Assembly (NCBI RefSeq): GCF_047496725.1
Contig: NC_132978.1
Location: 3,153,501-3,217,500, forward strand
Origin: Anoplolepis gracilipes
Lineage: Eukaryota > Arthropoda > Insecta > Hymenoptera > Formicidae
DNA: 64,000 nucleotides
Reading direction: 5' to 3'
Both the position numbers and the translations under genes were made by a program. The notes beneath the pieces are model-generated. The model was not told the DNA's origin. It saw only the letters and a list, made by a program, of their open reading frames with translations, and did no database searches. Positions within the stretch are counted from its first letter, which is position 1; each line of letters starts with the position of its first letter. Positions 51,140-63,249 of this stretch are shown here, piece after piece.

Positions 51140-53330
51140 GTGTAAAGCATGAATGACATCTCTCTCTTCAAAGTTGATAAATCTTTATTTTGAATGGAGG
51201 AAAAGGAAAAATTGTATGTATTTGTTTTTGTTAGAAAAAAATAATTAATTAATCCGGGAATTAAAAGCAAATTGCAACTCATGAGCATATCGGTTGTCAT
51301 TCCATCGCGCCGTTTAATTCGTAGCGTTCTCTCTTTCCTTTTCTTTTTGCTTTTTTGGCGACGTCATCGAAGCAACAGTTAACTCGTAAATGCATAATCC
51401 GTCTTATAACGAGTATGTGTGTTGTTAATGGCGCGTTGCGAAACGACGATTCGCGAAAGACAGACATTTCGGAATACATATAAATATCCGGTGAGAAAGC
51501 ACGTTTGATCGATGCGTCGTACGATCGTTATGTCACGCACGTGTGTGTACGCGCGCACGCTCTGCTTACTCGAGGCGAGAACCCGCTATTAATAAGCTAC
51601 TTATGGAATCCTGACTTACGTGGGCGAATCGATAAATTACTCTGCAGCAGGAGACAGCTCGTACATGCTTTAATGGTAATTAACACGCGTGTCAAACGTT
51701 TCTCATTTCTTCTCGAAGAAAAAGCGGTCGCTTTAGCAGGCGCGATACTCGATACTGCACGTGTTGTCCTTCTGTCTTCCTGTGTCGCGCAAATTAATAT
51801 TTTTAATTAATATAGGATTCTGTTTTTATAGTCTAAATAATTTATAAAAAATATAAAAATTGCACAAGAGAATCTTAATGAAAAATAAAAGTAATATTTT
51901 TTTCTTGATCTGCTGACAATATATATTTATCTCTTGAATCCAATCAGCCAATTGAACTCATAATAGTTGCGGGTTAAATACAAGATGGTATGAATCATAC
52001 TTGCAGCATGCAATGTATAGTTACAGATTTGAGTTTCATTTCGCGACGCGTATTTAACGTAAACGATAATGCAGAGTTGTAATTCGCTTTGATATTTGAC
52101 GTGAGCGATAATGCGGTGATAAGGTAGACATTACGGAGAGACGTTGCAATAATAATCGAGAGCGTGTGTTTAATGTCATTAATTATACGACTTTTCAAAG
52201 GTAGCAAAACGAATTATAACGTGATCGAGAAGCGGTTAGCGCAGTTTACGTAGGTCGCCGCACGAAGGAATCCGTGGGAACCTATCATTTCGCAGCAATT
52301 TTGCACCACGTTGTTGGCGACTTGCGTGAACGGCCGGATAAATAAAATGTCTACCACACATACACCAGATTAGATGGACTAATTAATCGCAACTTCTCTT
52401 TCGAAATTGATGCGGTTGCAAGCGCACGAAGAGTGACAGCTTTGTTTCTTTGTAAATTGCACAATTGTTTCTTTAAATTATATTAAATCTTTCTGAAATC
52501 TATATTATTCTTTTCTGTGAATATACTCTTATGTCATTACATATATTTTCTTACTTATCTCTAATTGTGTATATGTATTTTTTTAAGTATAAAATATATA
52601 TAAAATGTTTATTTTTGTTATTTTTAATTATAATAATTTTTTACTATTCAGAATACTTTTTGGAATTAATAACAGTATTTATAATTTAAATAAAAAGTAA
52701 ATAATAAAAATATTAATACATAAAAAATTTATAAAATAAATTTTTAAATAAGTAAGAATTTGTAAAAATAAATAGAAAACAAAATATTCATTAAATATAT
52801 TTTTTTAACAGACATTTTATGGACGCCTTCTGGCTTTTTAAAAATTTTTTATAGACATTTTATAGACGTCTTCTATTGCGAAAATTACGAGAGCTATCCA
52901 TGTGACTTTCCTAATCGTATCTGGATATGGTGAACGCGACGCACAACGCGCTCCGCGAACTAGGTCGACGGGTGTCCTCAGGATCGGACGAGAGAGAAAG
53001 TGCCGTGCTTCTGAACGCGTCGGCGAAGTGCACCGGCTTCTCCCACACCGTTCGCCTCTCGTTGGAACGTTTGCCATGTCAGCTGATGCGGAGCAGCCGT
53101 GCAAAATGACGCCCACTCGCGCGAGCAAACGCGCCGCGGGTGGTCAGATTTTCCAGCGCTAACTTTTCCGCGTGCTCGCGTGACTCGATCATCTCGGCGC
53201 GGAGCTTTATTATTCCCCGTGTCGCGTTTGCGAAATCGCGGCGCGAGATGCGATCGTTGAGAAAGATCGATGAGCGTTCGCGAGCATTGAATCGTCTCCG
53301 ATCTCCAGAACAGTATTAGCGTAACTGTTT
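51140..53330. other. gene-poor stretch
   Basis: A mixed block (51280-51790) is followed by AT-rich DNA, a mixed block (51990-52440), strongly AT-rich DNA (52450-52850) and a CpG-rich block (52920-53320). A 22-bp unit AGACATTTTATRGACGYCTTCT occurs at 52810-52831 and 52853-52874 with two mismatches. No supported gene. Confidence 0.45.
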
Positions 53331-53336
53331 GCTTAA

Positions 53337-53756
53337 CCCTTTGAATGCACCGAGTGAGTCTAAATAATTTTTGGATGGATTATGAACTTTTTTTTTCATT
53401 GGACAATGCACATTTTTAAAGAGGAAGGTTCAAATTATTTATAAAACTAAATATTTGTAATTAAAAAAACATTAAAAATGTATTTAAAAAAATTCATCGA
53501 GTTAAAGCAGGTGAAAAAGTTCATTATTTTATAAATAAATTCATAAAATTTAATAAAAAAATAATTCAAATTGTTTCTCTCTAACCTTTATTCAAACGAT
53601 TGCCACAAGAGAACTAACAATAGTTAGAACAGCTGTAGGACTAAACGTTTAGAAAAAAGATCGATCTAGAGTCATGTAGCGAAACTCCTGGTTTTGAAAT
53701 ATTATCAATAGAAAAAAATTTTAGGGCTCACAAGAACCTCCTGTGCATTCGAAGGG
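53337..53756. mobile_element. TTAA-flanked MITE of a second piggyBac-like family, copy G
   Basis: A 420-bp element with intact TTAA duplicates at 53333-53336 and 53757-53760. The termini are CCCTTTGAATGCAC and, reverse complemented, CCCTTCGAATGCAC, matching at 13 of 14 bases. The interior is AT-rich, non-coding and unrelated to copies A-F apart from the CCCTT start. TTAA target sites and CCC-starting ends are typical of the piggyBac superfamily; no transposase is in the window. Confidence 0.8.
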
Positions 53757-53764
53757 TTAAAATC

Positions 53765-54116
53765 GATTTATTTTAGAATTTTTCTTCGGCCGTTCTCTAA
53801 CGAAGAGGATTACAAGCTACTATTCTCCGGATCGAGTGCTTGCTCGCACGTCCAATTCGCTATCTCTGTCGTTTAACGTCTATGGCAGGATCCGGGCAGG
53901 ATCGAGCCGAAGGATCGGAATGACTCGCTCGATACGCGGAGGAACGCGCGACGGAACCGCGTTCGTTACAGGTGTTCGATCGCGTTCCGCGGCTAATCGG
54001 CCTCCACGATCTTATCGGAGAAAAGATTCACCGTAGCTGCTGGCGGGAGACTTAACGAGAGTCACTTCTCGTGACATCACCGGGCGTTCGCGCATACCGC
54101 GAATGCAACCAACCGC

Positions 54117-54147
<31 letters not shown>

Positions 54148-55790
54148 GACATCGGGTTACGCGTTAATATCAAGCGGGTGCATCTCGCACTGCGCGCTTC
54201 TGTTTAATAATTGAATGATACGATTGATAATCGTGATTAAACGTACAATTTTTCTGGTGATAAGAAACATCTCGTGTTCTCCTCGCGAATGTCAGGCAGC
54301 TTCTCGAAGCCAATAGCGAGGGAGAAGAAAATAGCAAGAAGCTTGGAACGTGGATTCCTTTCCGGGGGCACATTCGGATGACTTATCATTTTCTACTTTG
54401 TAAGAGATACTACTGCGTCGCGTAAAAGTTTCACCTCGACGTCGATTTATCGCGTGGTCGCAGTCGCGCTAACTTATCAGTGGATGCAAGATGTTATGCG
54501 AGTTTTCTTCTCTGCACATATTTTGATATAAAAACCTAGGTACATTCGCTCGCATACCGGAATCCGCGTGCTCGAAAGCAACGATAATCCTGGGACATCT
54601 CGTTATTTCTATATGCTGCACATAGCTGCAAAGATAACTAACGCCGATAACCTCGAAGAGAGTTAACGATTCGTATTTTTTTGTCAGAGTCCAATTATAT
54701 AAGTAAAGAGGAAGCACATTTATTCGCGTAATAATTTTATTAAAGGGATAGAATATAAAAAAAGATTAAAAACGGAGACTAGACATCTCTCGCAGAGAAT
54801 ATGCCTTCTTATGATAAATATATAATTCTATAATTATATAATTATGAATATATAAACTATAAATATATAATTTGTAGTTTAAATATTTTTCGTAAAAGGG
54901 GACTCTTAGTTTCCAAAATTAATTGTACGATTAATTTTCTTTCTAAATTTCTAAAAGCGCGTTTCACTGCGATTTTTTCCTTTATAAACATTCTGTGAAA
55001 TCACTCGTGTAATTATTACTATATCTACGTTGCGCCGCGATATATCAATTGTACAGGTACCACGATAACGCGGTGTGTAAAAAACCCGTTGATAAATCGC
55101 ACGTGCTTAGAAGTCCCGTCCGATTGTTTGGACAGCACGCGATACCGTCTTCGCGCTAATGATTTACGCGGATCGCGACTATACCTGCGTCGCGATAGAA
55201 ACGAATTTACGACACACGCGGAAGAGAGACGTCGGAAAATAATAGGCCGCGTAGCGATTTGCGGCCGTCACTGCATCACACCCAACCGGCCGTGCAATTT
55301 CCATCCGATCGAGAGGAGGAAAAAATAGAAAAAAGTGCATGAGAAAGATAGAGAAAAAGAAAGGGGGCGACTGCCAGCGGTTGTACCGCGAGCGGTATGC
55401 GCGAAATGCCGTGCGTGGCTGCACGCATACGGGACCGGAATGTCAGTGGACGGGATTCCTGTAGTCGACGATTTCCCCTTGGCGGGAAAAGAGGATGCTC
55501 TCGCGAGAAGATCAGGGTCCCGCGCGAAAGATGTATGCGTGCGAACGTGTGGCGTGCACGGCACGAACGGCAATTTCGCAGCCGTGTGAGATGTCGGACG
55601 AAACACGCGTTACATTCAAAGGGCAGATACATTAAGCTATAATTCATAGCTGTAAACTCGCATATTCTAGGATACAATAGTCAGGATTTGTAAGAAGAAA
55701 GACAGTCATTAAAGTTCCCTGAAACTTTTATGAAAGGTTTGAAAAAATATACTTGGTTTTCTCTAAATTTATACTCTGACAGCGCGATAT
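53765..55790. other. gene-poor stretch
   Basis: CpG-rich blocks (53770-54120, 54170-54480, 55020-55620) alternate with AT-rich DNA. The first is followed by a (GA)n tract. Overlapping frames on both strands at 55268-55677 are chance frames of the GC-rich block. No RNA gene or element ends seen. Confidence 0.45.
54117..54148. repeat. (GA)n microsatellite
   Basis: About 14 GA units with one GAAA interruption. Confidence 0.9.
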
Positions 55791-55796
55791 TATTAA

Positions 55797-56072
55797 CCCT
55801 TACTTCGTATTGTGCGTGTCTTATTTTTTTTACTCTCAAACTTTACAAGACGGTCAAAATATTTTTTTCATCAATGGGTAAAAGTGATGAAAATATCTGA
55901 AAAAAATGTACCTTCTTTGATCCTTCTAAATAAAGAATAATAAATTTGCAAAAAATTGTGAATAATATATGTATAAATATATTGTTTTGATTATCGTTTT
56001 CTAGGCAGTGATTTGATATTGTGGAGATTGCATAAGTAAAAATGACCCACCAGTACGCGATCGAATTTCTAA
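55797..56072 (-). mobile_element. TTAA-flanked piggyBac-like MITE, copy D
   Basis: It begins CCCTTACTTCGTATTG after TTAA (55793-55796). It then carries ATCAATGGGTAAAAGTGATG, ATATCTGAAAAAAATGTACC and TTCTAAATAAAGAATAATAAA in the same order as copies E and F, the reverse of A-C. Near the far end AAAAATGACCCACCAGTACG is the reverse complement of the left end of copy A. The last 20 bases are degenerate before TTAATTAA (56073-56080). Non-coding. Confidence 0.7.
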
Positions 56073-56079
56073 TTAATTA

Positions 56080-57950
56080 AAAGTTCGACGCTTCTATCAC
56101 AGCTAATACCGGATGATCGAAATGCGCATAAGGAAGGAGGACGTTGACCGGATTAGTTGCGGTCAATTCGACATCGCGCGGTGTCGTCATCAGCGTAGCC
56201 GGTAATGACTGACATCGCGCTCGATGCCGGACGATCGAATCGCGCGATTGATAGTTTGCGGCTGGAAACGGCTGTGTTCTTCTGCTCCCGGTCGTCACGG
56301 GGTACGGGATAGCCGCGAAGCATCACTCTCTCACGGCCCCGAGACGGCAGCGCGACACTTCAACGTGTGTATCGCGTAATAGACCGAGCGAATGCTCGGT
56401 AATTTTCTGTTAATAACTCGCTAGCCTTTGGCCTCGCATGGACCACCAGGTATAAAATTGTCGATGAGCCCGTCGTATACATATACCTATGCGCCTTTAC
56501 TCCGGTCGGCCAATCGCGGAAATGGTATCCGGCCAACGCAAATTCCACGTGTTTCGTATATAAAGGTTAATTAATTCGCTTACCTCTTTCTTTTTTTATT
56601 CATGTTAGAGAGCAGATTGGTAAAATTTTTTTTGTCCAACGAGGAATCAAAAGTTTATACCTATAATATTTAATAATTTTGTATCTTTCGATCTTGATCT
56701 TTAGTTTGCAGGAGAAAAAAATTGCGTAAAAATACCGATTTAAATAATTTGTCGAGATTAGGAGGAACGAAAAAGCATAAGCACAAATTTAAAGCGTATC
56801 TCGATGGCGTTGTGCTCGACGACATTGCTTATTGAGATTGGATAACATGAACACAGAAAAAGATTTGTACGGGAAATGATCCGACCGTTAAATGTGTGGC
56901 AAACGAGAAAAATGGGAGAACACGTAAACTCAGCGGTCCGTTTCTAAAGCGAGACCACAAAAGTATCTAATCAGCAGGTTCGATGCTTAAATCGTCGTCT
57001 TGCTCCATTAGCTCGCACAATATCCGATCTTATATTCTCTGGAATCGGTCGAAGCGCGATACGCCTTGAGTTGAATCCACGATTCGCCGAGAGTCCCTTG
57101 GTCGCACGACAAGATATCGCGCACTTCTTTGTGTTATCGCGGATCGACGACGATATTTACCGTTGTCGAAGCCGATCGCGTGCACAAGCCGATCCCGGTC
57201 GCAAAGCGGTTTTATGGGCTATCAGTGCCATTCCGAGATAATTTCCTTGCCCGGTGGTCCAGAATATGGAAACGGCTCGGCCTAAGGATTCCTGCGGGTC
57301 GTTGATGAAAAACAGGGACAGAGAGACAAAGAGAGAAAGAGAAAACAAAGCTAATAATAAAGAACAAGAAAATTAAGAATCGAAGACAAGTCGTTAACCT
57401 CATCGTACAGATAACATCACGTCTGTTGTAAAGAAACCGTGCATGTTGCAAGAAAATCGGAAGTATGTACACACAATTAGATAAAAAACTTATTTCTTCG
57501 TTATGTTAACATGTAATAAATAAATAAATATATATATATATATAATTTTAAAAAGGATAGAAAAATGTTATATAATACTTTTATATTTTATTATATTACA
57601 TATATTTATAAAATTTTTTTAGTGTGAAATATTACAATACAAAAAATATAATTAGTGTCAAATAAACGAAAATACATGGAATTAAACCTTCAATAATTAT
57701 TTAAGGATTTTTAAGGATTAAGAATTACAGTTTGGCCAAGCTTCGATTAAATTTAATCAGCGATTAATTTAAAGTACCTACAGTATTGAACAATGAATAG
57801 AATTTAATAATTTTTTTTATACGTAGAAAGAAAAAATAGATTAGAAAGATTAGATAAAAAAATAGTTACGCAGATTGTCATGTAAAAAATTTAATATAAT
57901 ACATTATCATTTTTAATGTAATCTAATATAATATAATAAGAGAGATTTCT
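56080..57950. other. gene-poor stretch, transition to AT-rich DNA
   Basis: Mixed to CpG-rich DNA (56080-57340), then a sustained fall in GC content from about 57470 to the right edge of the window. (AAAT)n-(TA)n lies at about 57517-57543. No supported gene. Confidence 0.45.
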
Positions 57951-57954
57951 AAGA

Positions 57955-58563
57955 TGTTAATAATTATTACAATTTAGTTACATCATAATTATAATAAAAA
58001 TATGAGTAAAAAACGCAGAATTTTTCAGTGAAGCAGAAATCTAGAATTTATGATTTACTTGTATATTTATAATAAATGGAAGTAACAACTTTTGACAAAT
58101 TATAAAAAAACTAAAAATTACAAGCTGCTACGATTGTAATTTAAAATTGTTTATTTATTACAATTATTTTATTAGCTATAACGAGATACTTGTTTCAATT
58201 AAATTTTAAAATTTACATGAATAATTATAAATAAAAGTTATATAGATATAATATAAAATATCGAATAAATAATATTATCAAACTATTTCAATAGTTTGAA
58301 ATACAAAATTTATGTTTTAAAATCGAAAAGAGACAATAATCAATTTCATTGAATGAAAAATTTGACTTTTAATAGTTTTAATAGTTGAAATTTAAAAAAA
58401 AATTTTGAATAAACCTTTAATTGCAAAAAATAAATAATTTTTATTTGTTCCCTACTAATAATATATAGTCTAGTTTCATCTATCTTCGTATTATTTAAAG
58501 CAAATCAATTTTATATTAATTTTTCTTCAAAGATATTATAATTATACGTATATATGTTATATG

Positions 58564-58610
<47 letters not shown>

Positions 58611-58790
58611 TATACATATATATTATATATATTTTAATTAGATAATTCTTATTGATTTATTATAATTTACATAATTGTGAAAATTGACTAGCTTTATAAA
58701 TTCTTAGTGATGATTTTACTTATGATTAAATTATGCAATAAATTTGTTTAAAAATTAATTTTATAAACACTTTGTAAGATAAAGAGTACA
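57955..58790 (+). repeat. long diverged direct repeat, left copy
   Basis: This AT-rich segment aligns collinearly with 63250-63985. Shared anchors in order are AATTATAATAAAAATRTRA, GCAGAATTTTTC, TTGTTTATTTATTACAAT, TCAATAGTTTGAAATACAAA-type sequence, GAATCAAAGATTTGACTTTTAA-type sequence, ATTATTTAAAG, AATTCTTATTGATTTA, GATTTTACTTAT and GCAATAAATTT. Overall similarity is perhaps 70-75% by eye. A (TA)n tract (58566-58604) is inserted in this copy only. It contains no coding frame. Confidence 0.7.
58566..58604. repeat. (TA)n microsatellite
   Basis: About 18 TA units inside the left direct repeat. Confidence 0.9.
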
Positions 58791-58794
58791 TTCT

Positions 58795-59415
58795 TCAAAT
58801 GACAAAATTAACTAGTTCTATCTACACTCATACAATAATATTACAATAATAGATAAAAATATATTGAAAATAATGTACATAATTTTCAACAGTTATGTTG
58901 CCTACAAATTGTATGTTAACTATTCCCCTGGCTGTTGAAAAAATAGGTTATTAATAACATAATAAATTTATATTATTCAATTATATAAAAGTTAAATACA
59001 AAAGGTAAATTATATAATAATTTCTATAATATTAAATTTTAATAATAAAAGTAAAAGGAAACTCTCTCTTTCTCTCTCTCTCTCTTTCTCTCTCTTTGAA
59101 AAAAATTATTTTATAAAGATTACAATATTTGATAAAGATTATATATAAAATAATACAAAATCTTTTAAAGAGTTAAATAATATTATTGAAAAATTTATAA
59201 CAAATCTGTAATATTACTAACAATGGAAGAAAATAAAATAAGTATCGCTCTAACTAAAAAAAGAAAATACTCAACAGTTTATCTAGTTAAGAAGACTCAT
59301 ATCTTTAATTAATTGTTTAATTAAATTATTCGAATCAATGATTAACATTCGACTGTGTATGTTCTTTTTAAATCATAAATTTTTTTCTTATTGTATATTT
59401 TACTTACTTAATGCT
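58795..59415. other. AT-rich spacer
   Basis: Nothing coding seen. It holds a (TC)n tract (59062-59097). On the minus strand it would be the 3' flank of the three-exon candidate gene. Only a variant polyadenylation hexamer (AATAAG, minus strand near 59392-59387) lies close to the predicted stop. Confidence 0.4.
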
Positions 59416-59417
59416 AT

Positions 59418-60574
59418 TTATATTTCCTTTACTGATTCCTGCGACAACCATAATGAAGAAAGCGAAAGACTATGAAGAGGACTAAGTGATGAAAAGAGGT
59501 GTAACAGAAAGTAATGCACTTATTGATTTGTCTCGAACATCTACAAATTGATATCCAGTAAGTACTTGATTTAATCTTCTTCATTGTTAAATCTATAACT
59601 GCTTAAGCATAATTAGGTTCAATTTAAGCCCGTATCAATTTCTTACTCAAATAGGATTTTCATGTTTTGAATCATTACTGAATCAGAGAAGCTAATAAGA
59701 CTGGGCTTTTATAATTAGCTTTTTTATCTGATTTTAAACGAATCGGATTTTCTACTTAATTTTTTATACTGATAAATCTAATTATTCGATTTTTCTTAAA
59801 GTTAATTAATAATGTTAAAATTAATTTATTTGAAAATAAAATTTTTTACATACAAAAATTTTATTCTATGTTTTTTATTTATTTTATCACAAGAATTCAT
59901 ATTTATTTTGATTGCTATAATTTTTCAGGTATCTTGCATGTGCCTTATTTTTATTTGTTTATATATATGTGTACTTATAATTTATAAGTATTAATAATAA
60001 TTTGGTCTTAAGTACAATTTTATGATACAAGTATATATATTAATAAATTTCAACTTACTGGTTACAGTAGTAAACTGTATAAAAAAATTTAGCAGTTACG
60101 AATATTAATATAATTAAGATAGAAAGGAGTTGATAAGCGGTAGCATCGTTTTTATAGCACAATCCTTTGTTCCTAATATCTTCAAATAGTTCTTTTGTAA
60201 TTTTCCAAGTGTTATTCGTACTATTATTGAGTATGTATTCTTCTATTATTGTGTATTCTTTGTTATTAATAAATGTTGGTAGTGATGTCACAGTCTCTGT
60301 ATAGTTTCGAAAAGAATAATTACTATTAATAATATTAAATTAGTTCTATTAATAAGTTTTTCTAATAACATTCTATTATAAAAAATTTTTTAATTAGATA
60401 TTATATAATTATTTATTATATAAATAAAATAAGTTTTTTAATAATAAATTAAATTTCTTTAAATTTCAAGTATATATGATTAAGAAAATAAACAATAGAT
60501 AAAAAAATGTATTGAGAAATAATCTTACCAAAAATTGCAACTAGAAGAATGGCCCATAACATTTTATTATGCAT
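59418..60574 (-). CDS. three-exon gene for a small secreted or membrane protein, unrecognised
   Basis: The protein is predicted by joining three minus-strand exons. Exon 1 (60574-60529) starts with ATG and encodes a hydrophobic leader (MHNKMLWAILLVAIF), ending at a GTAAGATT donor. Exon 2 (60296-60059) follows ACTATACAG and ends at a perfect GTAAGT donor. Its 79-codon frame continues exon 1 in phase. Exon 3 (59481-59418) follows a pyrimidine-rich tract ending CACTTAG, stays in phase and stops at TAA. The 115-residue product would have a signal peptide (about 1-20), N-glycosylation sequons at 39-45, cysteines at 62 and 93 and a hydrophobic membrane segment at about 71-92. An open frame this long is uncommon in such AT-rich DNA. 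Exon 3 is the least certain; alternative acceptors give a slightly shorter tail or an immediate stop. I recognise no family. Confidence 0.45.
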
Positions 60575-60781
60575 CTTAATATTTCGATATTGCTTATGCG
60601 ATATTTCTTATTTATTTTTTTAGAAAATTTATCTACACGAAACTGTAATTTTTTCATTCAATTACAGTGGTATTATCAGTATTGTAATACTGTTTCAAGT
60701 GTCTGAAATTATTGACATATTCATTTTAGAAATGTTAAATTGGATCAAAATGTATTAAATATATCCACAGTTTAAGTTTAT

Positions 60782-60791
60782 CATATAAAAA
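60782..60791 (-). promoter_or_regulatory. possible TATA box for the three-exon gene
   Basis: On the minus strand CTTTTTATATGA lies about 210 bases upstream of the predicted start codon, which would leave a 5' UTR near 180 bases. No clear initiator is seen 30 bases downstream, so the assignment is weak in this AT-rich DNA. Confidence 0.15.
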
Positions 60792-60799
60792 GCAATAAA

Positions 60800-61930
60800 A
60801 TAATAATAAAAAATAGGATCAGATTTAGAAGTATATTTATCATAAGATAAAAATATTTTTAAAAAATGACAGAGTTACAATCGTACAATTTGGTTAAATA
60901 TAATTTCAAAGACATCTTTTTAGAAAATTTGAATATATAATTTGAATATATATCTTTCTGGATATATTTATATATGTAAATTTATATGTAAATGATTTGA
61001 ATATAATGATTAAACTTTGCTATTAGCTATCAACTCGTCAATATTGCTATAGTTCACAAATAGAAAAGAAGAAATAAGCTGAGTAATGAAAAATAATAAA
61101 ATTTTGTTTGTATGAGAAAATCAGAATGTTTGTGTCTGTCACCTTTCCGTGGAGGATTATAAAAACGAAAGGTCATAAAAACTAAAGAATTTCGAACACA
61201 TTACATTTTATAATCTTACTGCGAATTATTTGTAAGTGAATTACAGTATTAAATTACGTCAAATTGATTATTATATTAATTATTATTATATATAAGTAAC
61301 TTACAATTAATATTAGATATATTGAAAAGAAAATTATATATTTTGAGGATAATCCGTTAATTTTTTTCAGACATATATATGATAGAAAAAAATTATATGA
61401 GGATAAAATATGGTGAAATTCAAAATAATTCATGATAGTTAATGCATAAACAATGATTATCGTTGTGCTTTGTAAGAAAAATATGTACTCTACGACAATT
61501 CAATGTCAGTAGGCTAATATATTCCAATATCTACGCACGTTAGCAATTATATTATAAATTATACTACAATAAATATTGTAAGTCTAAAAGTCAAAAAGAC
61601 AAGACAAGTTAAAGGAAAATTGGACTCGATAATTAATATACTAAAAAACTATTCACACATTTAACAGATTATGAATATAAAATTCAATCTTTCTCAATAT
61701 CAATGCTTTTATCTTACCAAATCGAGACACTCAGTAAACTTTGTTCGTCTTCTGTGCACACACAATAACAGATTAGTAACGAATATTCGATAGGAGATAC
61801 GAAGTACGTAGTGCTTAGCGCTAATTGGTCGATTTGCATAAACGTTATTGGTTGTCGTTTGATATTATTTATTTTCTGAGCTGTAGACAAACTTTCCTGT
61901 ATAGAAGAAATTAACAGAGAATGAGAAAGA

Positions 61931-61969
<39 letters not shown>

Positions 61970-62680
61970 AGAGGAGATTTAAAAGATGTTTGTTCTACAT
62001 ATAAACACGCATGCGCCTCAAATGTTTTGCACATTATTATTTGTGCGTTATTATTAAAAATTTTCATTATAATTAAGCATATTTCTTCTGTTTTGATAAG
62101 GTATAAAAAATGTTCTCAATGAATAGCTTGCATCGATAGATTTTAGAAGTATATATACATGAGGATTTATACATATTTTATAAGATTCCTCTCACATCGA
62201 CAACGCTAATCTGCGTTTGATATCACAATACGTGCATCGCTCCAAATAACTTAATTTATCTCCTCTTGTCACAATTCTGTAGAAGTAACCGCAATTATAT
62301 CTCATTACCGATTAATTAACGGAGTATGTCTCCGTTCATTCACTGTCAGCTCAGACAGCGCAATAAATATAACAATATCAAAATTATAACTGTGTGACAT
62401 CACTTTTCGACATTGATTTTGTTCGAACTGGACTCTCAGCTATCCTTCGCGCGAAAATAAAAAGAAGAAAAAAACGATGATCGCGAACATGTTCGTTCGT
62501 TAGTATCCGAGATGTATCAGCGCAGACATTCCAAGGAAAGTTATATTATATAATATATAAAAATTATAAAATATATTAAGATTATATACATACATAACGG
62601 ACGTATATGTGTGATATAATTTTGCTTTGTGTCTATATCATCGAAATTATAGAGAAATAAAATGCCCGGTACGTCGAGCG
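60800..62680. other. AT-rich intergenic stretch
   Basis: Mostly AT-rich, with a (GA)n tract at 61938-61966 whose minus-strand translation creates a spurious Ser-Leu-rich frame (61714-62067). A hairpin AACGGAG-TATGT-CTCCGTT lies at about 62318-62336, followed by CTGTC-AGCTCA-GACAG. No supported gene. Confidence 0.45.
61938..61966. repeat. (GA)n microsatellite
   Basis: About 14 GA units. Confidence 0.9.
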
Positions 62681-62686
62681 TGCTTT

Positions 62687-62720
62687 TATATATTGGCGCA
62701 TTATGATACTATAGCTCAGA
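62687..62720 (+). promoter_or_regulatory. TATA-Inr core promoter candidate
   Basis: TATATA (62687-62692, in TTTTATATATTGG) is followed by TCAGA (62716-62720). The distance from the TATA start to the A of the initiator is 31 bases, the normal TATA-Inr spacing in insects. The ATG of the 154-residue frame lies 15 bases after the initiator A, giving a very short 5' UTR. Confidence 0.35.
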
Positions 62721-62732
62721 AGGAAATTGGTT

Positions 62733-63197
62733 ATGCGTTCTTCTGTTAATTTTACGATCCCATCAACATCGATAGTGAACAACGGGAAAATATTACGAGC
62801 TATTATTCACGTGACAACCAGTGTGGGAGGTATCATTACACGCAGATATCGTAATTTAAATTGGTACCATTACGTAGATATGATATTGCATATAAACCTG
62901 TCGCTCTTACAATCGATAGTTTGTCAGTTAAAAAAATCCCGAAGAAGTCGATGGAATTCCGTGGCATGGTCGTCATATGTATTTACGATTTCTGTCGTGA
63001 CACGAGTCATAATTGTCAGACTGTTCGCTAAGATAAAATGGCTGATTTTCGCATATTATCTATCGCGAAATAATCGTGATCTGTGTTATTATTGCGTAAT
63101 GAAACATTACGATTCATTATATTCTGTAATGGATTATTGGCTTCTAAATATTAATTTTTATAAATTTATATTTATTTTTTGGTTATTTTATGAGTGA
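62733..63197 (+). CDS. single-exon 154-residue membrane-type protein, unrecognised
   Basis: The ATG has G at -3, and the frame stays open for 154 codons to TGA. In DNA of about 60% AT the chance of one such frame is roughly 4 in 100,000 per starting point, so one in the window would be mildly unexpected. The product is basic with hydrophobic stretches at about 48-66, 76-96 and 135-153, a basic patch KKSRRSR at 67-73 and Cys at 64, 118 and 121. A TATA-Inr pair lies directly upstream and AATAAA at 63302-63307 downstream, inside the right direct repeat. I see no family motif. It could be a young or lineage-restricted gene, a decayed receptor fragment or a chance frame. Confidence 0.3.
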   Translation: MRSSVNFTIPSTSIVNNGKILRAIIHVTTSVGGIITRRYRNLNWYHYVDMILHINLSLLQSIVCQLKKSRRSRWNSVAWSSYVFTISVVTRVIIVRLFAKIKWLIFAYYLSRNNRDLCYYCVMKHYDSLYSVMDYWLLNINFYKFIFIFWLFYE

Positions 63198-63249
63198 CAA
63201 TTCAAAATGTGTTTGTAAATATCGGATAAGTATTAGTCAATGTAACAAT

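Noticed and set aside
61714..62067. 117-codon minus-strand frame
   Set aside because: Contains the Ser-Leu translation of a GA array and lacks promoter or splice support.
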